Shown in pieces: positions 52,127-59,971 of a stretch of 64,000 bases of DNA; position 1 is the stretch's first letter, and each line of letters starts with the position of its first letter. Both the position numbers and the translations under genes were made by a program. Below the pieces are notes generated by a model. It did no database searches, was not told where the DNA came from, and worked only from the letters and a program-made list of their open reading frames with translations. Source of the DNA: Candidatus Geothrix odensensis (GTDB taxonomy: Bacteria > Acidobacteriota > Holophagae > Holophagales > Holophagaceae); NCBI GenBank assembly GCA_016714685.1, contig JADKCH010000001.1, forward strand, positions 620,001-684,000, read 5' to 3'.

Positions 52127-53053
52127 ATGGCCAAATCCCTGGAAGGCAAGCTCGTCGTCGCCATCTCCTCCCGCGCCCTGTTCGATTTCGAGGAGGAGAA
52201 CAAGGTCTTCGAGGAATCTGATGACCGGGCCTACGAAGCGCTCCAGCTGTCACGCCTAGATGTCCCGGCCAAGCCCGGGGTGGCTTTTCCCCTGGTCAAG
52301 AAGCTCCTCGCCTTCAACACCGAGCGCGAAGACCTGGTGGCCGTGGTGATCCTCTCCCGAAATGACCCCGTGAGTGGCCTGCGGGTGTTCCGGAGCGCAA
52401 AGGAATCGGAGCTCAAACTGGAAAGCGGCGTCTTCACCCGGGGCCGCAATCCCTATCCCTACCTCCAATCCCTTGGTGCCCATCTGTTCCTCTCCGCCAA
52501 GGAAGAGGATGTCCGCGCCGCCCTCAATGCAGGCTTCGCGGCGGCACGGGTCTATACCGACAGCACCGCGGCAACGGACTCCCATCCCGGCGAGATCCGC
52601 ATCGCCTTCGACGGCGACGCCGTGCTCTTCAGCGACGAGGCCGAGCGCATCTATGCCAAGGATGGCTTGAAGGCCTTCCAGGATCACGAAACCGCGCGGG
52701 CGGACATTCCGCTCCCCCCCGGCCCCTTCAAGCCCCTGCTTGAAGCCCTGAAACCCCTCCAGGCCCAACCGTCGAACGCGCCCATGCGCATCCGCACGGC
52801 CCTCGTTACCGCACGCAGCGCCCCGGCCCACGAGCGGGCCATCCGCACTCTCATGGCCTGGAACATTCAGGTGGACGAGGCCATGTTCCTGGGCGGCCTG
52901 GAGAAGGCCGACTTCCTGCGGGAGTTCGAGCCGGACTTCTTCTTCGACGACCAGACCGGCTACTGCGACACCGCCTCCCGCGTGGGGCCCACGGGTCACG
53001 TGGTGAGCGGCGTGAAGAACGAAGTGGCGGAGCCTGGAGAAGCGCCTCTATAG
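52127..53053 (+). CDS. 5'-nucleotidase (cytosolic IMP/GMP-type, bacterial)
   Basis: A 308-residue protein starting at ATG 52127 (ATG 52112 is in frame). VVAISSRALFDFEEENKVFE opens the PF06189-type 5'-nucleotidase domain, with VVILSRNDPVSGLRVFRS, FLSAKEEDVRAALNAGFAA, IAFDGDAVLFSDEAE (HAD-like Asp-x-Asp context) and IRTALVTARSAPAHERAIR later. It removes 5'-phosphate from nucleotides. The C-terminal EPDFFFDDQTGYC closes the domain. No operon partners; the following gene is 133 bp away. Confidence 0.85.
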   Translation: MAKSLEGKLVVAISSRALFDFEEENKVFEESDDRAYEALQLSRLDVPAKPGVAFPLVKKLLAFNTEREDLVAVVILSRNDPVSGLRVFRSAKESELKLESGVFTRGRNPYPYLQSLGAHLFLSAKEEDVRAALNAGFAAARVYTDSTAATDSHPGEIRIAFDGDAVLFSDEAERIYAKDGLKAFQDHETARADIPLPPGPFKPLLEALKPLQAQPSNAPMRIRTALVTARSAPAHERAIRTLMAWNIQVDEAMFLGGLEKADFLREFEPDFFFDDQTGYCDTASRVGPTGHVVSGVKNEVAEPGEAPL

Positions 53054-53115
53054 GCTCGGAACACTGCGCGTTCCGCGTTGGGGAAGCGCCTGCTCTTTAA
53101 CAAGTCGTCAACCCT

Positions 53116-53162
53116 GCTCCAGGGGCGCTCCGCCGTGCGGCCCGCCCCTGGAGCCGCACGGC
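53116..53162 (+). promoter_or_regulatory. Two competing hairpins in the leader of the formiminotransferase gene
   Basis: Hairpin A: GCTCCAGGGGCG (53116-53127) with CGCCCCTGGAGC (53143-53154), a perfect 12 bp stem. Hairpin B: GCCGTGCGG (53132-53140) with CCGCACGGC (53154-53162), a perfect 9 bp stem. The left arm of B lies in the loop of A, and the right arm of A lies in the loop of B. A full pseudoknot looks sterically difficult because almost nothing joins the right arms, so they probably compete. The Shine-Dalgarno GGAGG and ATG 53187 follow about 15-25 bp later. Confidence 0.5.
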
Positions 53163-53186
53163 TAGACTGGAGCGAACGGAGGAACC

Positions 53187-55037
53187 ATGTCCCGCAAGCT
53201 GGTGGAGTGCGTGCCGAACATCTCGGAAGGCCGGGATGCCGCGAAGATCAAGCAGGTGACGGACGCCATCGCCGCGGTGGCCGGCGTGAAAGTGCTGGAC
53301 GTGGACCCCGGGGCGGACACCAACCGCACGGTCATCACCTTCGTGGGCGAGCCCGAGGCCGTGCTGGAGGGCGCCTTCGTCTGCATCCGGGAAGCCGCCA
53401 GGGCCATCGACATGCGGCAGCACCACGGCGCCCACCCCCGCATGGGGGCCACGGACGTGGTGCCCTTCGTGCCCGTGGAGGGCGTCACCATGGAGGACTG
53501 CGCCGAACTGGCCCGCCGCCTGGGTGCCCGCGTGGCCGCCGAGCTCGCCATCCCCGTCTACCTGTATGAAGCCGCCGCCTCTCGTCCCGAGCGCCGCAAC
53601 CTCGCCGAAGTGCGGCGCGGCGAGTACGAGGGGCTGGCCAAGAAGCTCGAGGATCCCCAGTGGCAGCCCGATTTCCCAGCCGCCTACAACGCCCAGGCGG
53701 GCGCCACCATCATCGGGGCGCGGGAGTTCCTGGTGGCCTACAATGTGACGCTGAACTCCGGCAGCAAGGACCACGCCACCGACATCGCCTTTGAGCTGCG
53801 GGAGAAGGGCCGCGTGGCCCGCCGTGGCCGCATCAAGCCCTACTACCAGACCGGCGAGCTGATCTTCTACACAGAAGGCTCCTTCCCTTGCGGCAACTGC
53901 GACTTTACGGGCACGACCTTCCAGGAGACGGTGGATCACTGCGCAGCCGTGCACGGATACGATCTGCCAGCGCTGTTCCGGTTGAACGATGCGGATCCCC
54001 TAAACCCCGTGGGCCAGAAGGTGCGTCGCCGGGGCCTCTTCGGCCACTGCAAGGCCATCGGCTGGTACGTGGACACCTACCGCCGCGCTCAGATCAGCAT
54101 CAACCTCACGGACTACAAGCAGACGGCGCCCCACACGGTTCTCGAGGCCGCCAGGAGGCTGGCCGCCGAGCGCGGGCTCGTGGTCACCGGCAGCGAGATC
54201 GTGGGTCTCGTGCCGTTCCAGTGCCTGCTGGCCTCGGGCAGGCATTACCTGAAGGCCATGGGCAGGTCCACGGGCGTACCCACGGGCGACATCCTGCAGA
54301 CCGCCGTCTTCTCCATGGGCCTCGGCGACGTCGCACCCTTCGAGGTGGAGAAGAAGGTCCTCGGCCTGCCCACCTACGATCCAACGGCCCTGGTCTCCAT
54401 GCCGGTCCACGCCTTCACGGATGAGGTCAGCCGCGACACGCCGGCCCCCGGCGGCGGCTCCATCGCGGCCCTGGCGGGCAGCCTGGGCGCGGCCCTGGCC
54501 AGCATGGTGGCCAACCTGGCCCAGGGCGGGGCCGATGCGGAAAAGGATGCCAGGCTCATCGCCCTGGCGGAGCAGGCCCAGGTTCTCAAGGACCGACTCA
54601 TGGTCGCCGTGGACGCCGACACCAACGCCTTCAATGCATTCATGGACGCACGGCGCCTGCCCGATGCGACGCCCGATCAGAAGGCCGCCCGCCAGGCCGC
54701 CATGCAGGCCGGGCTCAAGGTGGCCATCGACGTGCCCCTGGAAACCGCCAAGGCCAGCTTTGCGGCCCTGGAACTGGCCGGAGAGGCCTCGCGCCTGGGC
54801 AAGGTGGCGTCCATCACCGATGCGGCCGTGGGCGCCCAGATGGCCTATGCCGGCGTGCGCGGCGGCATCTGGAACGTGGTCATCAACCTCAAGGACATCA
54901 CGGATGAGGCCTACGTCGCGGGGATGCAGCGGGAGTGTTCCAGCTTGCTGACGCAGGCTGGAGAGAGACTGGGCGAGATCACGGCGTACATCGATCAGAA
55001 GCTGCTGGATCGTCTGGCCAAGGCGAGGAAGTCCTGA
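53187..55037 (+). CDS. ftcD: Bifunctional glutamate formimidoyltransferase / formimidoyl-THF cyclodeaminase with zinc-finger-like insert
   Basis: A 616-residue fusion. Residues 1-400 are formiminotransferase: VECVPNISEGRD, ADTNRTVITFVG, HHGAHPRMGATDVVPFVP and KAIGWYVDTYRRAQISINLT. Residues 405-616 are cyclodeaminase, beginning FTDEVSRDTPAPGGGSIAA. They move the formimino group from formiminoglutamate to tetrahydrofolate and release ammonia. Between about 207 and 285 is an insert of some 65 residues absent from the human enzyme, with C235-x2-C238-x12-H251-x4-H256, an exact C2H2 zinc-finger spacing. No hut genes are adjacent. GGAGG precedes ATG 53187. Confidence 0.93.
   Translation: MSRKLVECVPNISEGRDAAKIKQVTDAIAAVAGVKVLDVDPGADTNRTVITFVGEPEAVLEGAFVCIREAARAIDMRQHHGAHPRMGATDVVPFVPVEGVTMEDCAELARRLGARVAAELAIPVYLYEAAASRPERRNLAEVRRGEYEGLAKKLEDPQWQPDFPAAYNAQAGATIIGAREFLVAYNVTLNSGSKDHATDIAFELREKGRVARRGRIKPYYQTGELIFYTEGSFPCGNCDFTGTTFQETVDHCAAVHGYDLPALFRLNDADPLNPVGQKVRRRGLFGHCKAIGWYVDTYRRAQISINLTDYKQTAPHTVLEAARRLAAERGLVVTGSEIVGLVPFQCLLASGRHYLKAMGRSTGVPTGDILQTAVFSMGLGDVAPFEVEKKVLGLPTYDPTALVSMPVHAFTDEVSRDTPAPGGGSIAALAGSLGAALASMVANLAQGGADAEKDARLIALAEQAQVLKDRLMVAVDADTNAFNAFMDARRLPDATPDQKAARQAAMQAGLKVAIDVPLETAKASFAALELAGEASRLGKVASITDAAVGAQMAYAGVRGGIWNVVINLKDITDEAYVAGMQRECSSLLTQAGERLGEITAYIDQKLLDRLAKARKS
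53889..53954 (+). other. C2H2 zinc-finger-like motif inside ftcD
   Basis: Codons for Cys235, Cys238, His251 and His256 are at 53889, 53898, 53937 and 53952. The intervening residues (CGNCDFTGTTFQETVDHC) include phenylalanines at 240 and 245 that could form a small hydrophobic core. Metal binding is inferred from spacing only. Confidence 0.55.
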
Positions 55038-55051
55038 CGTCGTTCCCATGA

Positions 55052-55085
55052 CGGAAAACGGGGGCCTGGCGGCCCCCGCTTTCCG
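55052..55085. terminator. Bidirectional rho-independent terminator
   Basis: Stem CGGAAA (55052-55057) and CGGGGGCC (55059-55066), paired with GGCCCCCG (55071-55078) and TTTCCG (55080-55085), one mismatch, loop of four. It lies between the convergent ftcD and Cache-protein genes, with a CTTTCC tail on one side and GGAAAACG on the other, which would serve both strands. Confidence 0.8.
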
Positions 55086-55099
55086 CAGTCGCCAAGCGC

Positions 55100-55558
55100 C
55101 TACTCGTAGATGCCGGCCCCGATGACCATGCCGTTGAAGAGCTCCACGAAGGAGGCCTTCTTCATGACCTTGTTGTTCTGGGCGGGGTTCAGCTCCTTGT
55201 ACTCGATCCAGCCGTTGCCCTTCTCCTTCACGAGCTTGGTCCAGTCCTGGATCCAGGGCTTGCCATCCGGATCCTTGGCGGTCCAGCGGACCACGCCCAC
55301 CAGCTCGCGCCGGACCCCGTGGGCCAGCACCTTGCCCTCCAGGTCGTAGACAAAGATGTAGAGGTCGTTGTTCTGGCCCTTGTTGAAGTGGAACTGGCCC
55401 TTCACGCCCGAGACCTCTTCCAGGAACTTCTCCTTGGGGTTCTTCTTGGCGAATTCGACGGCCTGCTTCACGAATGATTTCGCCTGGTCACGGGTCTGGG
55501 CTGCCAGGGAGGCGGCCGCCAGGGCCGACGCCGCCAGGATGATCCACGGTTTGCGCAT
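55100..55558 (-). CDS. Secreted stand-alone Cache-domain protein
   Basis: A 152-residue protein from ATG 55558 with AAGGAG upstream and a signal peptide (IILAASALAAASLAAQ). The mature part reads like a single Cache sensory domain: AVEFAKKNPKEKFLEEVSG, then NNDLYIFVYDLEGKVLAHG and a C-terminal VELFNGMVIGAGIYE. Such modules bind small ligands such as organic acids, but usually as the external part of chemoreceptors or kinases; here no membrane or output part follows. It is divergent from the haem chemoreceptor, so it may deliver ligand to it. Confidence 0.75.
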   Translation of the reverse strand: MRKPWIILAASALAAASLAAQTRDQAKSFVKQAVEFAKKNPKEKFLEEVSGVKGQFHFNKGQNNDLYIFVYDLEGKVLAHGVRRELVGVVRWTAKDPDGKPWIQDWTKLVKEKGNGWIEYKELNPAQNNKVMKKASFVELFNGMVIGAGIYE

Positions 55559-55667
55559 GCTGTGCTCCTTATGCAGTGGGCCCCGGCACGGGGGGTTGTC
55601 CTTCATAGCGACCCGATCCGGCCTTTTCATGAAAATTTGCCAGCCCGCGGGGACCATGGGTCGTAAT

Positions 55668-55694
55668 TCAACCCGGCTGGAACCGGGCCGAAAA
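55668..55694 (+). promoter_or_regulatory. Candidate sigma-28 (FliA) promoter for the chemoreceptor
   Basis: TCAA (55668-55671), 15 bases, then GCCGAAAA (55687-55694), against the consensus TAAA-N15-GCCGATAA: one mismatch in each box. It lies 43 bp before the chemoreceptor ATG. Flagellar sigma control is usual for chemoreceptor genes. It is a short-motif match, so chance cannot be excluded. Confidence 0.5.
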
Positions 55695-55737
55695 GAGGTG
55701 GTCTGAATTCGCTCTTTTATGCCAGGGGTGTCCATCC

Positions 55738-57273
55738 ATGAATCGCAAAGGCTTGGCCCTGAAGTTCTTTCTGCCGGTATCCCTGGCTTTGGCGGCGCTC
55801 CTCGGCCTGGTCATCTGGGGTGTCAGCGCCTACCAGATCTCGCAGGCCGAACAGGCCTTCGAGGAACACCTGACCTCACTGGCGGTGGCCTCGCGCTCCA
55901 TGTTGCACTCCGAGGCCGAGGAGTATAGCCGCACGCACGGCATGACCTTCCACAGGGTCGCCGAGGGTCGCTACTCCAGCGACTCGACCGAGGCGGCCTT
56001 CGAGCGGGGCAGCATGACCCTGTTCGAAGCCAACCCGAACCTGGAATACAAGGTGGGTCAGTTCCGGAATGCCAATGGTGACCCTCGCATCTACGTACTG
56101 AGCCAGGGCCGCCTGAAGGACTCTTGCATCACCTGCCACGACGCCTTCGGCATCGATTCCTTCAAGTCGAAGAAATCGGGCGACCTGGTGGCCTCCTTCG
56201 GCGTGTCCATGTCCACCGCTGAGCTGTACCGGACGCAAAGAAACATCCGCATCCTGTCCATCGCGGTTGGCCTGGGCCTCCTGGGCCTCATCAGCGGCAT
56301 CATCTCTCACCGGGTGAAGTCCACCATCCTGACTCCCCTCGACCATCTCTCGAAGGCCATCGGCCGGGTGGCGACCGGGGACATGACCGTGAAGGCCCCG
56401 GTGGAAAGCGAAGATGAGCTGGCCAAGCTGGCCATCACCTTCAACGGCATGGTCTCCGACCTCAACCGGGCCCTCGGCAACATGGGCCAGGCCTCCGAGC
56501 AGGTGGCTTCGGGCAGCACGGAGCTCGCCGCCAGCGCCGAGCAGATGAGCCAGACGGTCCAGGAGACCGCCCGGGTGGGCGAGGGCCTGCGCGAGGCCGG
56601 GCGTGAGGTCCTGCAAGCGCTCCGCCAGCTGGATGCCAACGTGGAGGCCATGGGCAACCACACCCGCCAGACCGGAGCCAAGACGGATGCGGCCGTGAAG
56701 GACACCGACCTGGGCGCGGAAACGGGCCGGGGCACCGCCGAGGGCATGCAGGCCATCCAGCAGGCCACCTCGCGCATCGTCCAGGCCGTGAAGGTGATCC
56801 AGAGCCTCGCCCGCCAGACCAACCTGCTGTCCCTCAACGCGGCCATCGAGGCGGCCAAGGCCGGAGCCCAGGGCAAGGGCTTCGCCGTGGTGGCCGAAGA
56901 GGTCCGCATTCTCGCGGAGCGCAGCGGACAGAGCGCCAAGGAGATCGAGGAGACCATCCACGCCATGCAGGATGCCGTGCAGGAAGGTGCCTCCAGCGTG
57001 GACGTGACCCTCCACCACCTGGAGGCCATCCGGGACCGGATCTCCGAAGTGTCCGGGAGCATCCACGACATCGGCAGCCTCAGCCAGGGCCAGGCCCGGA
57101 CCAGCCTGGACGTGGGCCGGCTCATGAACCAGACCGCCTCCCAGCTGGATCAGAACGCCACCGCCACCCACCAGCTGGCGGCCACGGTGAACGAAGTGGC
57201 CCGCACGTCCGATGAGCTGTCGCGCGTGGCGGAGACCCTCAAGGAGACCGTGCAGCGGTTCAAGCTGCGATAA
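55738..57273 (+). CDS. Methyl-accepting chemotaxis protein with periplasmic CXXCH haem-binding domain
   Basis: A 511-residue chemoreceptor. TM1 is about 9-31; TM2 about 187-207. The periplasmic part (32-186) carries the c-type haem motif DSCITCHDAFG (Cys130, Cys133, His134) in a DUF3365/Tll0287-like setting. A HAMP domain (about 208-265) follows, and then the signalling domain with the conserved hairpin tip AIQQATSRIVQAVKVIQ through RQTNLLSLNAAIEAAKAGAQ and GFAVVAEEVRILAERS. It probably senses redox state, oxygen, nitric oxide or an electron-acceptor gradient. No che genes are in the window. Confidence 0.92.
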   Translation: MNRKGLALKFFLPVSLALAALLGLVIWGVSAYQISQAEQAFEEHLTSLAVASRSMLHSEAEEYSRTHGMTFHRVAEGRYSSDSTEAAFERGSMTLFEANPNLEYKVGQFRNANGDPRIYVLSQGRLKDSCITCHDAFGIDSFKSKKSGDLVASFGVSMSTAELYRTQRNIRILSIAVGLGLLGLISGIISHRVKSTILTPLDHLSKAIGRVATGDMTVKAPVESEDELAKLAITFNGMVSDLNRALGNMGQASEQVASGSTELAASAEQMSQTVQETARVGEGLREAGREVLQALRQLDANVEAMGNHTRQTGAKTDAAVKDTDLGAETGRGTAEGMQAIQQATSRIVQAVKVIQSLARQTNLLSLNAAIEAAKAGAQGKGFAVVAEEVRILAERSGQSAKEIEETIHAMQDAVQEGASSVDVTLHHLEAIRDRISEVSGSIHDIGSLSQGQARTSLDVGRLMNQTASQLDQNATATHQLAATVNEVARTSDELSRVAETLKETVQRFKLR

Positions 57274-57274
57274 T

Positions 57275-57308
57275 CCTGGGCCGCCTGGAACCTCCAGGTG
57301 GCCCCAGG
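57275..57308 (+). promoter_or_regulatory. Hairpin covering the rluA-like ribosome-binding site
   Basis: CCTGG-GCCGCCTGG (57275-57288) pairs with CCAGGTGGCCCCAGG (57294-57308), leaving one bulged base and a five-base loop. The 3' arm ends in the AGG of the AGGAG Shine-Dalgarno (57306-57310) of the next gene. There is no T-run. It could slow translation initiation of the downstream gene or end the chemoreceptor mRNA. Confidence 0.5.
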
Positions 57309-57314
57309 AGTCCC

Positions 57315-58226
57315 ATGCCCGCGCCGAACGGAGGTCATCGCCACCTCGACCAGGTCGGAGCCGCCGACAGGGACCGGACCGTGATCACCTACCTGGCCTC
57401 CCGCTACCCGCTAGCCTCTGAAGGCGAGTGGCTGCGGCGCATCGAATCAGGGGAGGTCATGCTGGACGAGCACCCGGCCGCTGCCGGTGAGCGGCTCATT
57501 CCCGGGCAGCGCCTCGCCTGGAACCGCCCGCCCTGGATCGAGCCAGAGGTTCCCCTCGCGACGGCGATCCTGTACGAGGACCAGGACCTGCTCGCCGTGG
57601 CCAAACCCAGTGGGCTTCCCACCCTTCCCGGTGGCGGAGAATTTCTCGAGCACACCCTCCTGACTCTGGTGCGCCGGCGCCATCCTGAAGCCAATCCCAT
57701 GCACCGATTGGGCCGCTGCACGTCAGGGCTGGTGCTGTTCGCCCCCGTGGCCGCCGCCGGGAAACTCCTCCAGGCTGCCTTCCAGGCCCCCGGCACCCGC
57801 AAGGTCTACCGCGCGCTGTGCAGCGGACATCCCTCAATCGATGCCTTCGAGATCACGGCCCCCATCGGGGAAGTCCCCTACGCACCGCTGGGATTCCTTC
57901 ATGCGGCCGACCCGCAGGGACGACCCTCCATAAGCCGCGTCTCCGTACTGGAACGGCGTGAGGGAGCATCCTTGGTGGATGTAGAGATTCTTACTGGTCG
58001 CCCCCACCAGATCCGCATCCACATGGCGTGGGCCGGACACCCACTGGTGGGCGATCCCCTGTACGGCCCGGGCGGGATCCCGCTGCCGGAGACCAGCGCG
58101 GTACCTGGCGATCCGGGGTATCTGCTGCACGCGCATCGCCTGGAACTCGCCCATCCGCACACCGGGGAGCGGCTCCTCATCAGCTGCCAGCCGCCGCCGG
58201 CCCTTCGAATTTCGAAAAGAAGCTGA
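57315..58226 (+). CDS. RluA-family pseudouridine synthase with variant catalytic motif
   Basis: A 303-residue protein. A basic N-terminal part resembling an S4-like domain (YLASRYPLASEGEWLRRIE; DEHPAAAGERLIPGQRL) precedes the catalytic fold: LYEDQDLLAVAKPSGLPTLP, HRLGRCTSGLVLFA, SISRVSVLERREG, LTGRPHQIRIHMAWAGHPLVG and GDPLYGPGG. The motif is normally HRLDxxTSG; the catalytic Asp is Gly here. I recall plant and cyanobacterial members with HRLGRGTSG, so this is a recognised variant group rather than simple decay. The target RNA is unknown. Confidence 0.82.
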   Translation: MPAPNGGHRHLDQVGAADRDRTVITYLASRYPLASEGEWLRRIESGEVMLDEHPAAAGERLIPGQRLAWNRPPWIEPEVPLATAILYEDQDLLAVAKPSGLPTLPGGGEFLEHTLLTLVRRRHPEANPMHRLGRCTSGLVLFAPVAAAGKLLQAAFQAPGTRKVYRALCSGHPSIDAFEITAPIGEVPYAPLGFLHAADPQGRPSISRVSVLERREGASLVDVEILTGRPHQIRIHMAWAGHPLVGDPLYGPGGIPLPETSAVPGDPGYLLHAHRLELAHPHTGERLLISCQPPPALRISKRS

Positions 58227-58236
58227 AGGAATTTTG

Positions 58237-58316
58237 AAAGCGGAGGAGAGCGGAGGCAGGACTGGTATCGCCCAGTTTTACTCCGCCCTCCCCAGCCCCC
58301 CTGCTGTCCTCCGCTT
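58237..58316. repeat. Imperfect inverted repeat of AAGCGGAGGA type
   Basis: Left part (58237-58260) AAAGCGGAGGAGAGCGGAGG and right part (58300-58316) CCTGCTGTCCTCCGCTT are partial reverse complements, separated by about 40 bp that include a small ACTGG/CCAGT hairpin followed by TTTT (58261-58279), a possible weak terminator for the pseudouridine synthase gene. It lies between two convergent genes. Confidence 0.5.
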
Positions 58317-58339
58317 ACTTGATTCTTCTCCGTATGCCT

Positions 58340-59971
58340 TCAGTTGTGCACGCCCGGCGCTTCGCGGCCCATGCGCTCGACATATTCGGGGTAGGTGCCC
58401 CCGAAGGCCAGGGGTCCATCGTGTTCCTCGCCGCCCAACTCAAGGACGCGGTTGGCGAGGCCGCGCAGGAAGGTGCGGTCATGGGACACGAAGAGCATGG
58501 TGCCTTCGAAGTCCCGCAGGGCCTCGATGAGCATCTCCTTGGTCGCCAGGTCCAGGTGGTTCGTAGGTTCGTCCAGCACCAGGAAGTTCGGAGGATTGAA
58601 GAGCATCCGGCCCATGACCAGGCGGGACTTCTCGCCACCCGATAGCGATCGGACCTTCTTGTCCACGTCGTCGCCCGAGAACTGGAAGGCGCCCAGCAGG
58701 TTGCGCAGCACGCCCAGGCCCTCCATGGGGAAGTCCTTCTGCATCTGCTCGAGCACCGTCAGCTCGGGGTCGAGCAGGTCCAGGGCCTGCTGGGAGAAGT
58801 ATCCAAGGCTGAGGCTGGCGCCCAGCTTCACGGTGCCCGAGTCCGGCTGGATCGCACCCGCCACCATCTTCAGCAGCGTGGACTTGCCGGCGCCGTTCTT
58901 GCCCATGACGCACCAGCGCTCGCCACGGCGGATGTGGAAGGCGAACTGATCGTAGAGCTTCCGCGCGCCGTAGGCCTTGCTGACGCCGTCCAGCATGACC
59001 ACGTCATCGCCCGAGCGGCCCGGGCTGCGGAAGTCCCACTTGACCACCCGCCGCTGCTTCGGCGGTTCGATGCGCTCGATCTTGTCCAGGGCCTTCACGC
59101 GGCTCTGCACCTGGGCGGCCTTGGCGGCGTGGGCCGAGAACCGCTCGATGAAGCGCCGTTCCTTGGCCAGCTTGGCCTGCTGGCGGGCGTAGGCGGCCTC
59201 CTGGTTGGCGTCCCGCTGCTCCCGCTCCTTCACGTAGAAGTCGTAGTTGCCGTTGTAGGTGACGATGTCGCCGCCCTCGATCTCCAACACCTTGGTGACC
59301 ACCCGGTTCATGAAGTCCTTGTCGTGGCTCGTCATGAGCAGCGTGGCCGGAACGTTCTTCAGGTAGTTCTCCAGCCAGAGGATGGACTCGATGTCCAGGT
59401 GGTTGGTGGGTTCGTCCATGAGCAGCACGTCGAAGTTGCCGAGCAGCACCTTGGCCATGGCCACGCGCATCTTCCAGCCGCCGGAGAGGGCGCCCACATC
59501 GCCGTCGATCTGCGCATCCTCGAAGCCGAGGCCGTGCAGGCAGGCCCGGGCCTTGGCTTCCAGCTCGTAGCCGCCCAGGTGCTGGTACTCCTCCTGCACG
59601 TGGCCGAAGCGGTCGAGGATGGCCTCCAGTTCGTCGCCCCGCTCGGGATCGGACATGGCATGTTCCAGATCCAGCAGCTCGTGGTGCAGGTCGCCCAGCC
59701 GCCCGCTGCCGGCGATGGCCTCATCCAGCACCGGCCGACCGGTCATCTCGTCCACTTCCTGGCGGAAATAGCCGAGGGTCAGTTTTTTGGGCAGCGTGAC
59801 GGAGCCGTCATCAGGCGATTCCTCGCCCATGATCATGCGGAACAGGGTGGACTTCCCCGCCCCGTTGGGGCCGACGAGCCCCACCTTCTCGCCGGGGTTC
59901 AGCTGGAAGTCTGCCTCGATGAACAGGATCTGCCGACCGTACTGCTTGCTGACATTGGAAAACGAAATCAT
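58340..59971 (-). CDS. ABC-F family ATPase (ribosome-associated translation factor type)
   Basis: A 543-residue protein with two nucleotide-binding domains and no membrane segments. Domain 1: GLVGPNGAGKSTLFRMI, signature LSGGWKMRVAMA, DEPTNHLDIES. Domain 2: VMGKNGAGKSTLLKMV, LSGGEKSRLVMG, DEPTNHLDLAT. Between them is a charged linker (KEREQRDANQEAAYARQQAK) characteristic of ABC-F proteins such as Uup, YbiT and EttA. The start ATG overlaps the upstream channel gene's stop by 1 bp (TGATG), suggesting a transcriptional unit. Confidence 0.92.
   Translation of the reverse strand: MISFSNVSKQYGRQILFIEADFQLNPGEKVGLVGPNGAGKSTLFRMIMGEESPDDGSVTLPKKLTLGYFRQEVDEMTGRPVLDEAIAGSGRLGDLHHELLDLEHAMSDPERGDELEAILDRFGHVQEEYQHLGGYELEAKARACLHGLGFEDAQIDGDVGALSGGWKMRVAMAKVLLGNFDVLLMDEPTNHLDIESILWLENYLKNVPATLLMTSHDKDFMNRVVTKVLEIEGGDIVTYNGNYDFYVKEREQRDANQEAAYARQQAKLAKERRFIERFSAHAAKAAQVQSRVKALDKIERIEPPKQRRVVKWDFRSPGRSGDDVVMLDGVSKAYGARKLYDQFAFHIRRGERWCVMGKNGAGKSTLLKMVAGAIQPDSGTVKLGASLSLGYFSQQALDLLDPELTVLEQMQKDFPMEGLGVLRNLLGAFQFSGDDVDKKVRSLSGGEKSRLVMGRMLFNPPNFLVLDEPTNHLDLATKEMLIEALRDFEGTMLFVSHDRTFLRGLANRVLELGGEEHDGPLAFGGTYPEYVERMGREAPGVHN

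Noticed and set aside
53116..53162. The two interlocked stems as a stable H-type pseudoknot
   Set aside because: There is no linker between the right arms, so the strand could not cross a 12 bp stem; competing hairpins are more reasonable.
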